Positions 47,243-59,579 of a stretch of DNA of 64,000 nucleotides are shown in pieces. The notes beneath the pieces are model-generated. The model was not told the origin of the DNA and did not search any database. It saw only the letters and a list, made by a program, of their open reading frames with translations. Where the stretch lies: NCBI RefSeq assembly GCF_007655135.1, contig NC_045130.1, positions 25,611,363 to 25,675,362 of the forward strand, written 5' to 3'. Both the position numbers and the translations under genes were made by a program. This DNA is from Punica granatum. Its lineage: Eukaryota > Streptophyta > Magnoliopsida > Myrtales > Lythraceae. Numbering within the stretch: position 1 is the stretch's first letter; each line of letters begins with the position of its first letter.

Positions 47243-48084
47243 TTCAGTCATCGAGGATGGCCCGAGAGCGCTAGAGAGTTGACTTGGGCTCGATAATGCC
47301 GATGGATTTGTCAGATGATGGTGCTAGGTGCCTCCTTGAGGGCCATTCGCTCGAGTTTGAGATTGCTATCTTGTCGCATGAGGCAGACATGAGTCCGTCA
47401 GGGGGAGACGCCTCTTAGAATCCACATGCTTGTACCTGCATAAGAGGGTGGCAACTAACGGCCGTTGTCAGTCGCGTGAAACTGCTGGAATTACAATGTG
47501 CAAAGGAAATATATGTAATGATGCTTCGGGGATCTGAACTTGGTAGCCATTTGAGGGGTGGCCGTGTCCCAAACTCATGTTTGACCAAAAGAAAGGCTTT
47601 TCGCAAAATGAGGGCATGGCCCACGGAGCTTTGAATAAAGGTAGAGGGAAGGATCTTTAGGATCCTCCAAATCAAGAATACGACGATTTGACCATATTTC
47701 GAGGCGTGTCTCAAGCCTTGAGAGTCGAAGAGAGTTTGCTTGCGTTGAGGATTGCCGAACCACTACTAGTTGTAGCTTCACGCGGAGTGCTGTTGTTCTT
47801 TCATGGTCAAACTGACAATTGCCCCTAATTTTTGCCCAGGCCGCAAAACGTGTGACAACCTGGCGGGGTATTTTGTTTTGACTTTTCTCTCATGAATGCT
47901 CTCCTTTTACTACGACCGCCCAAGATAGGGTCCGATCGTGTCTCTCGGTTCCTCTAACTTTTGCCTAGACCGCCCTTTGCGGGTTTTCAGCCTAGCAAGG
48001 ATATGATTTATGCTCTCCTTTTGCCACGTCTCCCCTTTGCGGGATTTTAAACCATGCCCTTCATTCCCTAACTTTTGCCTAGGT
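47243..48084 (-). other. Retrotransposon 3' untranslated spacer
   Basis: No domains. Phrases such as CTTTTGCCTAGACCGCCC and CCCTTTGCGGG recur in imperfect direct repeats between 47820 and 48090. The integrase expected after RNase H in an autonomous element is not found here. Confidence 0.5.
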
Positions 48085-49990
48085 CGCCTCGAGATACTTG
48101 TGATATGGCACTAGCTTTGCGTCCTTCGTCTTCCATTGCCCCAACGTCTGGAAAATTGTAAGTATAGAATCGCCGAACACTTACAGTTCCTTCACTTTGA
48201 ATTCGATCGCCGCTTGCAGGTCGAGGATGCATGCCTCGTATTCGGCCACGTTATTAGTGCAGGGGAAGTCGATCTTTGCGGCAATCGGATAATAGCGTTC
48301 GTCGGGGGATATCAGCACTGCACTAATGCCGGACCCAGTGGAATTTACTGCGCCGTCGAAATATATCTTCCATGCGAATTTGTTCTCCTCACTGTCCACT
48401 TGGAGAATCCCTTCGTTCGGAAAGTCAGAGTTGATCGGCGTATCGTCTTCGATTGGGAACTCCGCTAAGTGATCCGCAATTGCTTGCCCCTTGACTAACG
48501 TGCGGGGCACATACTCAATGTCGTATTCCGTCAGCTGACATCGCCATTTTGTAATGTTCTTCTTGGAGGACGGACTATCGAGTAAGTACTTCAGGGGATC
48601 TGCTTTTGAGAGTAAGCGTATAGTATGGTAAATAGTGTATTGTCGAAGTCTCTGCATGACCCACACCAGCGCGCAGCACATCTTCTCAATTTCCGAGTAG
48701 TTGGACTCCCCTTCGATGAACTTCTTACTTAAATAGTAAATGGCATGTTTTGCGTGCGTGGACTTGTCTTTCTGCCCTAACATGCATCCCAGGGATTGCC
48801 GGCGCACTGTCAGATAGAGAACGATAGGACGATCTGGAGTAGGCGGGACCAATACCGGAGGCTGAACCAAGTATGCCTTGATAGTGTCGAAGGCCTTCTG
48901 ACATTCTTCGTCCCACTTGATCGCTGCATTTTTACGGAGCAAGTGGAAAAGTGGTTGACATTTGTCTGTCAAGTTTGCAATGAATCGCGCAATATAGTTC
49001 AGCCGTCCCATGAAACCTCGTACTTCACGGGCCGTCCATGGCGGAGGTAGCTCCCTGATTGCTTTAACCTTATCCGGGTCAACCTCGATGCCTCTTTCGC
49101 TGATCACAAATCCTAGCAGTTTCCCTGACTTGGCGCCGAATGTGCACTTTGCCGGGTTAAGTCAAAGCTTGTACTTCTTGAGTCGGTCGAAGAGGCGTTT
49201 TAGATTAACGATGTGATCCTCTCCTTCTTTTGATTTAGCAATCATGTCGTCGACGTAGACCTCGATCTCTTTATGCATCATATCATGGAATAGCGTAACC
49301 ATGGCCTTTTAGTATGTTGCCTCGACGTTTTTGAGGCCGAAGGGCATGACTCGGTAACAGAAAGTGCCCCACATTGTGATAAACGTTGTTTTGATCTTGT
49401 CCTCCTCGGCCATTCGAATCTGGTTGTACCCGAAGAAGCCATCCATGAAGGAGAACAGGTGTGGCGTGCGGTGTTGTCAACTAAGACATCGATGTGGGGT
49501 AAGGGGAAGTCGTCCTTGGGGCTAGCCTTGTTGAGGTCCCGATAATCGACACATACTCTGACTCTTCCATCTTTCTTCTCCACAGGCACGATGTTTGCCA
49601 CCCATTCGGAGTAATTGCAAACTTCCAAGAAGCCGCGTTGATCTTCTTGATGACCTCTTCCATAATGCGGAGGAGAAGGCCGGCTCGCTGCCGCCGTAGG
49701 TGTTGCCGTTTGGGCGGGAATCTCTCTGTATCGAGTGGAAAGAAGTGCTTAACTATTGAGGGATCCAAATCTGACATGTCGGCATAAGACCAAGCAAAGA
49801 CTTCTTGGTACTCCTTGAGGAAATCGATCATCCGGGCCCACTGTATTAGGTCGAGGCTTGTCCCGATCTTTAGGGTGCGTGATTCTTCTTCGGTGCCCAC
49901 GTTGATTTCTTTTGTCGGCTCAACTGAAGTGAATTGATGGTTCTCAAGGCGGCGCAAACTCTCCTCTATCTCGGGCACTCGACCATCTTT
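48085..49990 (-). pseudogene. pol: reverse transcriptase + RNase H + archaeal-type RNase H
   Basis: Minus strand. Seen: the RT entry region (VPVEKKDGRVRVCVDYRDLN, then KASPKDDFPLPHIDVLVD), the catalytic YVDD at about 49250, the thumb (GFMGRLNYIARF), a first RNase H (AIYYLSKKFIEGESNYSEIE) and a second, RVT_3-type RNase H (KIYFDGAVNSTGSG, NNVAEYEACILDL). Damage: frameshifts near 49480 and 49630, stops near 49310 and 49165, and a TAA at 48181 inside the second RNase H, after which the same frame stays readable to about 48085. No integrase follows. In a working element these domains copy the RNA into DNA and remove the template. Confidence 0.9.
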
Positions 49991-50288
49991 GTCAAGTTCT
50001 TTCCCGAAGTATATGGGTCGGGACTCTTCGAGGTGTTTCTCGGATGAGTTCGAATCGACGTATCGAAGATTTGAATTCGAGTGGAGCCTAGAAATTTAAA
50101 CGAGTAGTCTTAGAAATTTAAAGCATTGCGAGATAAGTGAAAGAAAGGAGAAGGTAGATACAAAAATTCAAAATGCATGCAAAGATTTTATTAATGGTGC
50201 AAGCTTGAAGCCATAACAAAATTCCTCTTCCGTCGTGTGGCTTATGGTTATGCCGACACGTGGGGAAACATCAAACACATAGATAGCC

Positions 50289-50777
50289 TTACACATCGAT
50301 GATCACAGCCGAGTAGCGCGGGACTGAGGTCCAGTTGTTGAGCTCCTCATTCTCCTGTGCGAGATGCATATGGACCCCTAAAGGAGTCTCCTTAGTGACG
50401 GCGCATATGGTTGACAGATCGACAGGCTCGTCCTCTGAAACCGAGAAGGGGCCATCAAGAGTACCTCCGATGATGTGCGGCGGTGCGGGAAAAAAGTGAG
50501 AGAGTAAGGGAATCGGGATGCCCATGTTGATCTTCCCGTAATGTGCGGCAAGATGGTGAAGGTGTTTGCCCCTGCGGGCCTTGATAATCTCGTGGCAGGA
50601 AGGGCGAAAACCGAGTCCCCTCCTATTCTTGTACTCTTCGATCTCGATGAGGCGATTGATCCCTTGTCCCTCTGCTCCGAGCCTGGTGCCAGGGATGTAG
50701 TTGTGGCGTAGGAGGACCTTCCTAACCATGCGGTTGGCATGAGACGGACGGACCTCTCCATAATCCCGAATGACGGA
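50289..50777 (-). pseudogene. pol leader with G-patch-like segment
   Basis: Minus strand. Begins at the junction with the inserted element (reads SVIRDYGEV at 50777 downward) and continues through YIPGTRLGAEGQGI, a glycine-rich G-patch-like motif known between protease and RT in Tat-type polyproteins. The open segment runs to a TAG at about 50289. The region from 50288 to 49990 joining it to RT is full of stops. Confidence 0.7.
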
Positions 50778-50782
50778 GATGG

Positions 50783-53656
50783 TGATATGATCCAGCTAGA
50801 TGACCCTTCGCACGAGCATGAGAAAGAATCCCAGGATGACGGGGTATGGCATGAAGGCGAGCTTTGGGAAAAGCATGTGCCAGCTAGAGTAAGTATAAGA
50901 GCATGGCCCAAGCGAATCGAACAAGCCATGCAAAGACTATTATTGCATGTCCATGGAGGAGTAGTCGAGCTCTTGAACGGGCTGCATGTGGAACAAGAAG
51001 CCACGACCGTTCATATCCTAGAAATCTATTTAGAAGATGATCCCAGTTGAAATGGCTGAATTTAGTTGCTTTTTAATAACTTGGGCCTATTTTATTTTTG
51101 GGCTCATTACACTTAGGATTTATTTTAGCCCAGTCCATTAGCCCAATTAGGTTATCAGCTAGTATCTCTCTATAAATAGGCATGTGGCATCCCTAAAAAA
51201 ACAGATCAGTTTTCATTCAACTTTGTGAGAGAGATTTTCTTCGAGCTGTTGCTCAGCGACTTTGCAAATATTGCAAATGTGATAACTTGTGATTCCTGAC
51301 AGTTATAATATTGGTTTCTAGCTTCTTATAGCTAGCGGGTCAATATTCCATATTATAATATTGGTTTCTGGCTCTTTATAGTCAGCGGGTTAGTATTCCC
51401 TATCCTTGAAACCTTCATTGGACGATTCCGGGTTTGATCTCATTCTATTGTTGTTGGGTCTCACGGTAAGTTCATCGAGGTTCGCATTATTTGGTATCAA
51501 AGCTTTGGCACCAATCCAGGTTTCACTTATCTTATTTCGTTTTTTGTTATCCATTGTTCTTAGGGTTCGTAAATCGTTGATAGAAGTTGTGATTTTTGTT
51601 GGCTGATTCCAACTGTCGTGAAGAACCCTAAAGTTTCAGTTTATCTTATTGGAGACCCAAAAAAATAAAAAAATAAAATTCGTCCAAAAACAATTACAGA
51701 GAAAAAAAGGAAAAAAAAGTTCTAAAAAAAAGGAAAGAAAAAAAGAAAAGAAATGAAAGAACAATTGTTTGTGAAATCTTTACTTTTGGGGTGGAAGAAA
51801 TTTCCTTAGATATCACTGCTAATCAAGTGAAGTAGGGAATTCCAAAAGTTTCCTGTTATTTTCTTCCATATCCGCCATTATTCCTGAATTACCTTCCTTT
51901 ATATGTTCTTGTTTATTTTAATGGACCACTGGCATATAAAGCGCAGTTGGAAAAAACAAATATTGTTTCCTTTCAATTGAATATTTTCCTTTCATATTCT
52001 TTTCTTGTCTCCTAGAATCATTCATTCATTCCATTTCGATAGTTTCCATAAATCTCTTGTTTCCTTATTCCCACAAATCTTCCTTGTACATTTCAGTTGT
52101 TTCGTTAACTTCATCTACCACATTATTTCCTTTCTCATTTAGATTTGGATCCTAAATTTGATTCAATTTATGAAATCAATGATTATAAGTGATTTGGGCC
52201 AATCAACTGATTTTACCCTTGCGATTGAATTGCTTAGTTTCTTAGGAACTTCGAGGAGAAAATCTAGAGAGAAAAAAAAAGGCAAGAGTGGTGAGTATAT
52301 CAGAGGATAAAAGCCTAAAATTGAGTGAAACACGAGTGTTGAGTGACATTAATCTGAGTGCAAACACGTGAGCGAGTGGTTGTGAGGTCCATTTCTATTT
52401 TCTAAAGTTTCACTTGCAGATTTCATCATGCCACAAGAAGGCAGTGGAAATAATCAGAATAACGGAGGAACTGATTACAACATGATGATCCGAGATATGC
52501 AGTAACAATTTGAGCGCATGAATATGATGGTTGATTTGATTTACGATCGGTTGGAAAGGTGAGACAAGCGGATTGAACAGTTGCTAGATGGCTATGACGA
52601 AACTTCTGGTTCATCCTCTTGTAAATTGAAGTGGGGTTCTTCGACGAAGAAGGAAGAGAAAATAGCCGTGAAGCCAATAAAGGAGAAATCCACAAACAAG
52701 TTTCAACCCAACGGCAAAGAGAATGGTCATATTGCTTCTCAATTCCTGGACAATGATGGTCGGAACGCAACGCTATTGCTGCTTCCACCTAACCAAATGG
52801 AAGAAGTGCAACTTCAAATCAAGCGGCCCATTGGCAAGAAAAGTAAGGAATTCAAGAATGTCTTTCTCGAGCAAATGCCCCTAGAAAAGTCACCAATCAA
52901 GTCAGTTGTCATCGATTCGAGGACGAATCTTTTTGAAGAGAGGGGGAATGATATGATCCAGTTAGAGGACCCTTCGCATGAGCATGAGGAAGAATCCCAG
53001 GATGATGGGGTATGGCATGAAGGCGAGCTTTAGGAAAAGCATGTGCTAGCTAGAGCAAGTATAAGAGCATGGCCCAAGCGAATCGAACAAGCCATGCAAA
53101 GGCTATTATTGCATGTCCATGAAGGAGTAGTCGAGCTCTTGGGCGGGCTGCATGTGGAACAAGAAACCACGACCGTTCATATCCTAGAAATCTATTTAGA
53201 ATATAATCCCAGTTCAAAGGGCTGAATTTAGTTGCTTTTCAATAACTTGGGCCTATTTTATTTTTAGGCTCATTACACTTAGGATTTATTTTAGCCCAAT
53301 CCATTAGCTCAATTAGGTTATCAGCTAGTATCTCTCTATAAATAGGCATGTGGCATCCCTAGAAAAGACAGATCAGTTTTCATTCAACTTTGTGAGAAAG
53401 ATTTTCTCCGAACTGTTGCTCAGCAACTTTGTAGATATTGCAAGTATGATAACTTGTGATTCCCGACAGTTATAATATTGGTTTCTAACTTCTTATAGCT
53501 AGCGGGTCAATATTCCATATTATAATATTGGTTTCTGGCTCTTTATAGTCAGCGGGTGAATATTCCCTATCCTTGAAACCTTCATTAGACAATCTCGGGT
53601 TTGATCTCACTCTATTATTGTTGGGTATCACGGCAGGTTCATCGAGGTTTGCATCA
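50783..53656 (+). mobile_element. Non-autonomous LTR retrotransposon (2.87 kb)
   Basis: LTRs 50783-51489 (707 bp) and 52949-53656 (708 bp) both start TGATATGATCCAG. The second ends GGTTTGCATCA, the first GGTTCGCATTA. A tRNA-iMet-type primer site TGGTATCAAAGC lies at 51492-51503 and a polypurine tract GAAGAGAGGGGGAA at 52935-52948. A perfect 5-bp duplication GATGG flanks the element (50778-50782, 53657-53661). The interior is only 1.46 kb: a degraded gag N-terminus starting near 52429 with a stop, a GHIASQ zinc-knuckle remnant, then text resembling a polyprotein C-terminus. It therefore looks like an internal deletion derivative of a Ty3/gypsy element. It is inserted in the larger retrotransposon in the opposite orientation. 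Confidence 0.9.
52429..53033 (+). pseudogene. Truncated gag/polyprotein remnant of the inserted element
   Basis: Starts MPQEGSGNNQNN, with FERMN and RLER coil-like text typical of gypsy gag N-termini. Stops occur near 52503 and 52561. The open part 52581-53033 has KENGHIASQF (a zinc-knuckle remnant with its Cys residues lost) and continues across the LTR boundary at 52949 to WHEGEL. The short distance between gag-like and C-terminal-like text indicates loss of most of pol. Confidence 0.55.
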
Positions 53657-53661
53657 GATGG

Positions 53662-54790
53662 TCTCGAATGAATGGAATGGGAGGTTCTCATCGTCCCCGA
53701 TGCTAATATAGAGGACGGTCGTTTCCTTGTAGATGGCGTAGTTCTCTTCACCCTTGACCGTGATGAGCCGCTCTCCTGCGATGAACTTCAGCCTTTGGTG
53801 CAGGGACGAGGGAACGGCTTCGGCTGAGTGTATCCAGGGTCTCCAGAGTAATAAGCTAAAAGCATTCAGGATGTCGAGGACTTGAAATGTGACGCTGAAT
53901 GAGCACAACCCAACATCGATCAAGAGGTCGATCTCCCCATTCACTTCCCTCCGTGAGCCGTCAAAGGCTCGAACCGCGGTTTTGCTCGGGCGGACGCAGT
54001 TAAGGTCCACATTCATTTGCTTCAACGTGGACACTGGGCAAACATTAAGGGCGAAACCATTGTTGATCATGACCTGGCCAATGACGAAATTGTTGCACTT
54101 ACGGACGATGCGCAATGCCCGTGAGTGTGCCCATCCCTCGGAGGGGAGCTCGTCATTTGAAAATGAGATGGCATTGGAGAAAATCGAGCTGACAGTCTCT
54201 TCAATCCGATCCGGGGCTATCTCCTTGGGAACCTGTGCTGCGGTGAGGACTCGTAGGAGGGCTTCTCGGTGTGGCTCCGAACTCAACAGGAGAGCGAGTA
54301 GCGAAATATGAGCTTGAGACTTACCCATTTGTTCTACTACCTTGTACTCGCTTGCCTTGATCACTTTCATGAAAGCCTCCGCTTCTTCTTCAGTCACCTT
54401 CTTCTGCGGAATAGGCAAGGCTTCCGGAGCAGCTCCGGATGCAACGGGAGCCTTTCCCTTGCCTGTAGTCTCCGGGTTCTTGTACACCCGACCCGAGCGT
54501 GTCACACCCATGACACTGAATTGCTGCTCAAGGTTCCCGACACTTCCCTCATAGGTCCAGGGGACCTTGCTGTCCTGGAACGGCTCTCGAGCAGGGACTT
54601 CTATTATGAACGGAGCGGGCGCGACGCTAGACCCCGTGAACCCTACAGTGACTTCCACGGGAACATACTCGATTACAAACGGAGCGGGGTCCTCTTGTTG
54701 GCTTTCGTCCTCTCTCATAGTGCAGACACTGATCATATTGATGGTGGGCCTCGAGCTTGACCCGTGATCAGGGACTCGATTGGCTTGCAC
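53662..54790 (-). pseudogene. Retropepsin (protease) region of the large element
   Basis: Minus strand, open for 378 codons from 54790. It has a MGVTRSGRVYK segment, a charged linker and the protease core. Where related elements carry the catalytic Asp in a DNG(S/A) motif, this copy reads INNGFALNVCP, so the catalytic Asp is Asn. Further on LLWRPWIH replaces the usual Gly before RPWIH. The frame is cut at 53662 by the inserted LTR element and resumes in the same frame at 50777. The protease would cleave the polyprotein; this one should be inactive. Confidence 0.8.
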
Positions 54791-55349
54791 ATTCGGGGGC
54801 CTAATGGCATTGAACGAGATCTTTTTGGCATCGATAAGCTTCAGGATCTCTTCCCGTAACTTTCAACAGTTGTCGGTGGTGTGCCCGGGAGCACCTGAGT
54901 GGTACTCACAGTATAGGCTTTGATCATAGTTTGCCGAAATGAAGTTAGGACCCAGAACCGTGGGTCGGATCATGTTACCCGCCAATAGTTGCCGGTATAT
55001 GTGGGAGAGTGGGGGAGGTAGAGGCGTGAACTGTATGCGCTGCCGGGATTACATCGTACTGCTTTGTTGGTCTTGCGCGGCTGGGGCTCGCTGCGCCGAC
55101 TGAGGAGCTCTTGAAGCCGATGGCCTATACTATGGGGTCGAAGCAGGGGAGAAGTGGTGGACAATTTGTTGCGGGGCCGGCGGGACTGAATAGTAAACTG
55201 GTTGAGCGGGGTGTTGAGGCTGATAGTGCACGATCAGCGGAACATATGCGAGAATGGTAGGTGGCGTAAGTGTGAAGTTCACCGAGTACTGTTGAGATCC
55301 CGGGCGCCTTAGATTGACTTCATTGACTGAAACCTCATTTCCCTTTTTG
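54791..55349 (-). pseudogene. gag C-terminus with zinc-knuckle-like motif
   Basis: Minus strand. Proline/glutamine-rich text (QPQHPAQPVYYSVPPAPQQ) is followed by a segment around 54866-54925 reading YCEYHSGAPGHTTDNC, a C-x2-H-x5-H-x4-C knuckle. It is followed directly by a TGA. Another stop lies near 55130. Such knuckles bind the element's RNA during packaging. Confidence 0.7.
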
Positions 55350-56752
55350 TTGTTAGTTGGGGCTGTTGCGACCGCGATCTTCCTCGAGGACTCTCCTTCC
55401 CCCTTCTTTGTCGGACCCTCTAACCTTCCGAGTTTGATGCCCAGGTCTACCTGCTTCCCCGCCATAATCATCTCCGAAAAAGTAGACTTGTGGCCTATGA
55501 GGTGAAAGTAGTAGGCCCCCTTGAGAGTCCCATGAACATTTGAATTTGCTGCGCTTCGCAGATTGGAGGAAAATATTTTGCTGCTTTCGAACGCTAATTC
55601 GTGGCGTAATCCTCAAACTTCTGCCCCTCCGCCATGTCCATCGTGCTCAACTCGAGGAAGGATGGGGGCGTCTCCATGTTATACTGATACTGCTTAATGA
55701 ACTTCTTGGACAGTTCGGCCCAGGAGGGGATGTTCTCTGCTCGGAGAGATATGAACCAATTAAGGGCCGGTCCTGACTGGCTCTCTTGGAAAGTCGTGAT
55801 GACGAACTGTTCGTAGTCCCAGTATTGAAGCATCTTTCCGTGGTAGCGGCGGAGGTGATGTCGCGGGTCCTTAATTCCATCGTATTTTTGGAAATCGGGC
55901 ACCTTGACCTTCGCGGGTAGCTGCATCCCCGGGAAGACAGTCGAATCTAGATAACTGGTGCTATGTTACGGATCACTAGCTTGGAGGGCCCTGATAGTCT
56001 CTTCCATCTTCTTCATTCTCCTCTCTTGTTCGGTCTCCGTTCCGGGGAGGAAATTTGTGGGTGGTGCTATGGGGGCCGCGTGAGTCGGTGTGCCCGGTTT
56101 AGAGAAAGTAATATTTATGGGAGGTGGAGCTTGGTAAGGGAGGCCGATATGAGGTTGTGGAGCTTGGTAAGGGAAAGGTTCAGTAGTGTGAGCAGGAGCA
56201 GGGGCGCTCGATGCTGGGAAGCCCATCAGCAGAGGAACGGTGTAGACCGTAGTTGGAGCCGGCACGGACACAAGAAATGGTGCGAACATAACCAGATCCG
56301 GCACGGAGATCATCATGGGCGGAAGTGAGACAATTGCTGGAATGGTGGACTGAGGATGGCAGAAGTCGACCGGGTGAACTGCCGGCGTGTGCGTCGGACG
56401 AGGAACGGGCACTGGGATAATTGTCGGTGCGGGGGCGGCCGCTATGTCGCCCTCTGGTGCATGGGTTGGCGGGATGCAAGGAGCGGGGTCGACAGTTGGC
56501 TCGCGTGCGAGAGGCGGGGTGGAGCTTGAAGACGCGCAATTTGGCCCCCTGAGCAAGGCCATCATCTCGGCCATATTAGCGGCCATTAGGTCAACCGTGT
56601 TTTGAAGAGTGGTGACGTTGCCCTCGAGCGTGGCCATGCGAGTAGGATTATGGCAGGCGGTGGTGCTTGAGTCGCCGACGACGGCATATACATCGGTGGT
56701 GACGGAGCGTACCCAGGTGGTGGTGGAGCGTACCTCGGCGGTGGTGGCATAC
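55350..56752 (-). repeat. gag tandem duplication, unit 1
   Basis: A 1403-bp unit adjoining an almost identical second unit at 56753-58155. On the minus strand it encodes a proline-rich segment with a coiled start (MATLEGNVTTLQNTVDLMAA at 56637) ending at 55966, and the retrotransposon gag core (starting MQLPAKVKVPDFQKYDG at 55926). The junction shows a short TTGTT homology. Confidence 0.92.
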
Positions 56753-58155
56753 TTGTTAGTTGAGGCTGTTGCGACCGCGATCTTCCTCGAGGACTCTCAT
56801 TCCCCCTTCTTTGTCGGACCCTCTAACCTTCCGAGTTTGATGCCCAGGTCTACCTGCTTCCCCGCCATAATCATCTCCGAGAAAGTAGACTTGTGGCCTA
56901 TGAGGTGAAAGTAGTAGGCCCCCTTGAGAGTCCCATGAACATTTGAATTTGCTGCGCTTCGCAGATTGGAGGAAAATATTTTGCTGCTTCCGAACGCCAA
57001 TTCGTGGCGTAATCCTCAAACTTCTGCCCCTCCGCCATGTCCATCGTGCTCAACTCGAGGAAGGATGGGGGCGTCTCCATGTTATACTGATACTGCTTAA
57101 TGAACTTCTTGGACAGTTCGGCCCAGGAGGGGATGTTCTCTGCTCGGAGAGATATGAACCAATTAAGGGCCGGTCCTGACTGGCTCTCTTGGAAAGTCGT
57201 GATGACGAACTGTTCGTAGTCCCAGTATTGAAGTATCTTTCCGTGGTAGCGGCGGAGGTGATGTCGCGGGTCCTTAGTTCCATCGTATTTTTGGAAATCG
57301 GGCACCTTGACCTTCGCGGGTAGCTGCATCCCCGGGAAGAGAATCGAATCTAGATAACTGGTGCTATGTTACGGATCACTAGCTTGGAGGGCCCTGATAG
57401 TCTCTTCCATCTTCTTCATTCTCCTCTCCTGTTCTGTCTCCTTTCCGGGGAGGAAATTTGTGGGTGGAGCTATGGGGGCCGCGTGAGTCGGTGTGCTCGG
57501 TTTAGAGAAAGTAATATTTATGGGAGGTGGAGCTTGATAAGGAAGGCCGATGTGAGGGTTTGGAGCTTGGTAAGGGAAAGGTTCAGTAGTGTGAGCAGGA
57601 GCAGGGGTGCTCGATGTTGGGAAGCCCATCAGCAAAGGAACGGTGTAGACTGTAGTTGGAGCTGGCACGGACACAGGAGATGGTGCGAACATAACCGGAT
57701 CCGGCACGGAGATCATCATGGGCGGAAGTGAGACAGTTGCTGGAATGGTGGACTGAGGATGGCAGAAGTCGACCGGGTGAACTGCCGGCGTGTGCGTCGG
57801 ACGAGGAGCGGGCCCTGGGATAATTGTCGTTGCGGGGGCGGCCGCTATGTCGCCCTCTGGTGCATGGGTTGGTGGGATGCAAGGAGCGGGGTCGATAGTT
57901 GGCTCACGTGCGAGAGGCGGGGTGGAGCTTGAAGACGAGCAATTTGGCCCCCTGAGCAAGGCCATCATCTCGGCCATATTAGCGGCCATTAGGTCAACCG
58001 TGTTTTGAAGAGTGGTGACGTTGCCCTCGAGCGTGGCCATGTGAGTAGGATTATGGCAGGCGGTGGTGCTTGAGTCGCCGACGACGGAATATACATCGGT
58101 GGTGACGGCGCGTACCCAGGTGGTGGTGGCGCGTACCTCGGCGGTGGTGGCATGC
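56753..58155 (-). repeat. gag tandem duplication, unit 2
   Basis: Second copy, offset exactly 1403 bp from unit 1. Differences are few substitutions (for example CTGCTTTCGAACGCTAAT in unit 1 against CTGCTTCCGAACGCCAAT here), so the event is recent relative to the other damage. Confidence 0.92.
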
Positions 58156-58321
58156 TTGTTGAAATCGGTTGTGGGAGATGGGTCGAGGGAGCTCTGTGAT
58201 GTGCTAGTGGCGCACCTGCCGGGGTAAGTGATGGTGACGCGTTCATCGTGGGTTGTGGAGAATGAACCGGCTTCGGTGGTGTATTCCCTTCGAAAACAGC
58301 GAGTTGATTTTCCTCTGTCAT
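56753..58321 (-). pseudogene. gag N-terminal and core domains (5' copy)
   Basis: Minus strand. Starts MTEENQLAVFEGN at 58321 and runs through a very proline-rich stretch; a frameshift near 58020 moves to the frame of MATLEGNVTT. After the stop at 57369 the gag core follows (57329-56898), with text such as KYDGTKDPRHHLRRY, ITTFQESQSGPALNWF and FIKQYQYNMETPPSF, typical of the Retrotrans_gag family that forms the virus-like particle. The separate frames show that the polyprotein is broken. Confidence 0.8.
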
Positions 58322-59579
58322 TCTTAATTGGAAGCGTGTGGGACACCGATGGGGCGTTGTCAGTTGTTAATACCTGGATTCCATAAGTGTGTGAGTTTCG
58401 ATGCAAGAAAATTTTCTTTAAAATAAACATGCAAGGTAATGAATAAGAGAGGGAATGCATGAGATGCATGAACTTTAAAAAACTAATGTTGTCATTCGTA
58501 TTAACTCCGAATGGTTCAAAGTGCAATACAAATTTTGAAAAGATAGTCCTAAGTCGGTCTTCCAATGTGCCCGAGGTGAAAGCGACCGTCGCCATGAAAA
58601 GCACAGGGTTCCAGGTGAGGGCCTAGTAGAGGTGTCTATTCTAGGGTGTGCGTGGCCCTCCACGGGCCCTCTTCCTGGATCTCTCCAAGGCAGCGTTCGC
58701 TTGCGCCAACTCCTGATCACGCTTCTGCAGTTGGGCGCGGGCCTAGGCAAGCTCCTTCTTTAGTTGGTGCTGATCGCTAAGCTGCTCATTCTTCTTGGCG
58801 ACCTCCCTGCGGAGGCGGTCCTTTTCAGCCTGAGATTGGGGAGCTCGGTTTGGATGGCCATGTTCGGTACCAGTGCCCCGGATGATGTGCTACTCTCGAT
58901 TGGAGGAGAGTTTGTGAAATCGTCATTCTCTGATGAACCCCATCGATAAAAGCGAAAGATGTATTCCTCCGTGGCTTGAAAGTCCCGTTTCTCTTGGGTC
59001 GGGTGCTTGGGGAAGTAAGGATGCTCGATGATCGTAGTTTGCCACATGGTCATAACCCATTTGATTTCACTTAGGCGATCTACGGATGTCTGGTCCTCCC
59101 ACTAAGTGTGTTCGAACTTGATTCGTGCCATGTCTTCAGGCACCATTTGTAAGCCACCTAATTGCCTCACTACTCACGTCGAAAAATAAGTGGTGGACCC
59201 TACATGGCTCACGAGTGTCACCTCATTAAAGTCAAGACACCTAAGGGTCATGGGCCCGGGTGGTATCCACGCGGCGCGCCACTTAAACCCCCTGGTGCTA
59301 TTTCGCGAAAAATTTTGATCTACTCGGAGATGTTGCGTTCCTCCACACACAACAGAGGTAGTAACCGCAAAATGATCGACTCCAGACGTGTGAAAAACAT
59401 AACCGGACGACCAAGGCCGAATTGGTTTGCATGGCTTTGGAGCCAAATTTGCAAAAGGATAGGGGACCCTCTCAACTTTCGATTGGTCTTTCTCGTAACG
59501 CGATCAAGGGACCGTATGGTCTCAGCCAACAAGGCCACCTTGAACTCGCGGCGTCCAACCACTTGGAGGACAACGCTAG

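Noticed and set aside
48136..48468. Plus-strand frame opposite the RNase H
   Set aside because: Antisense shadow of pol.
54308..54760. 150-codon plus-strand frame opposite the protease region
   Set aside because: Antisense shadow of the protease reading frame; no domain of its own.
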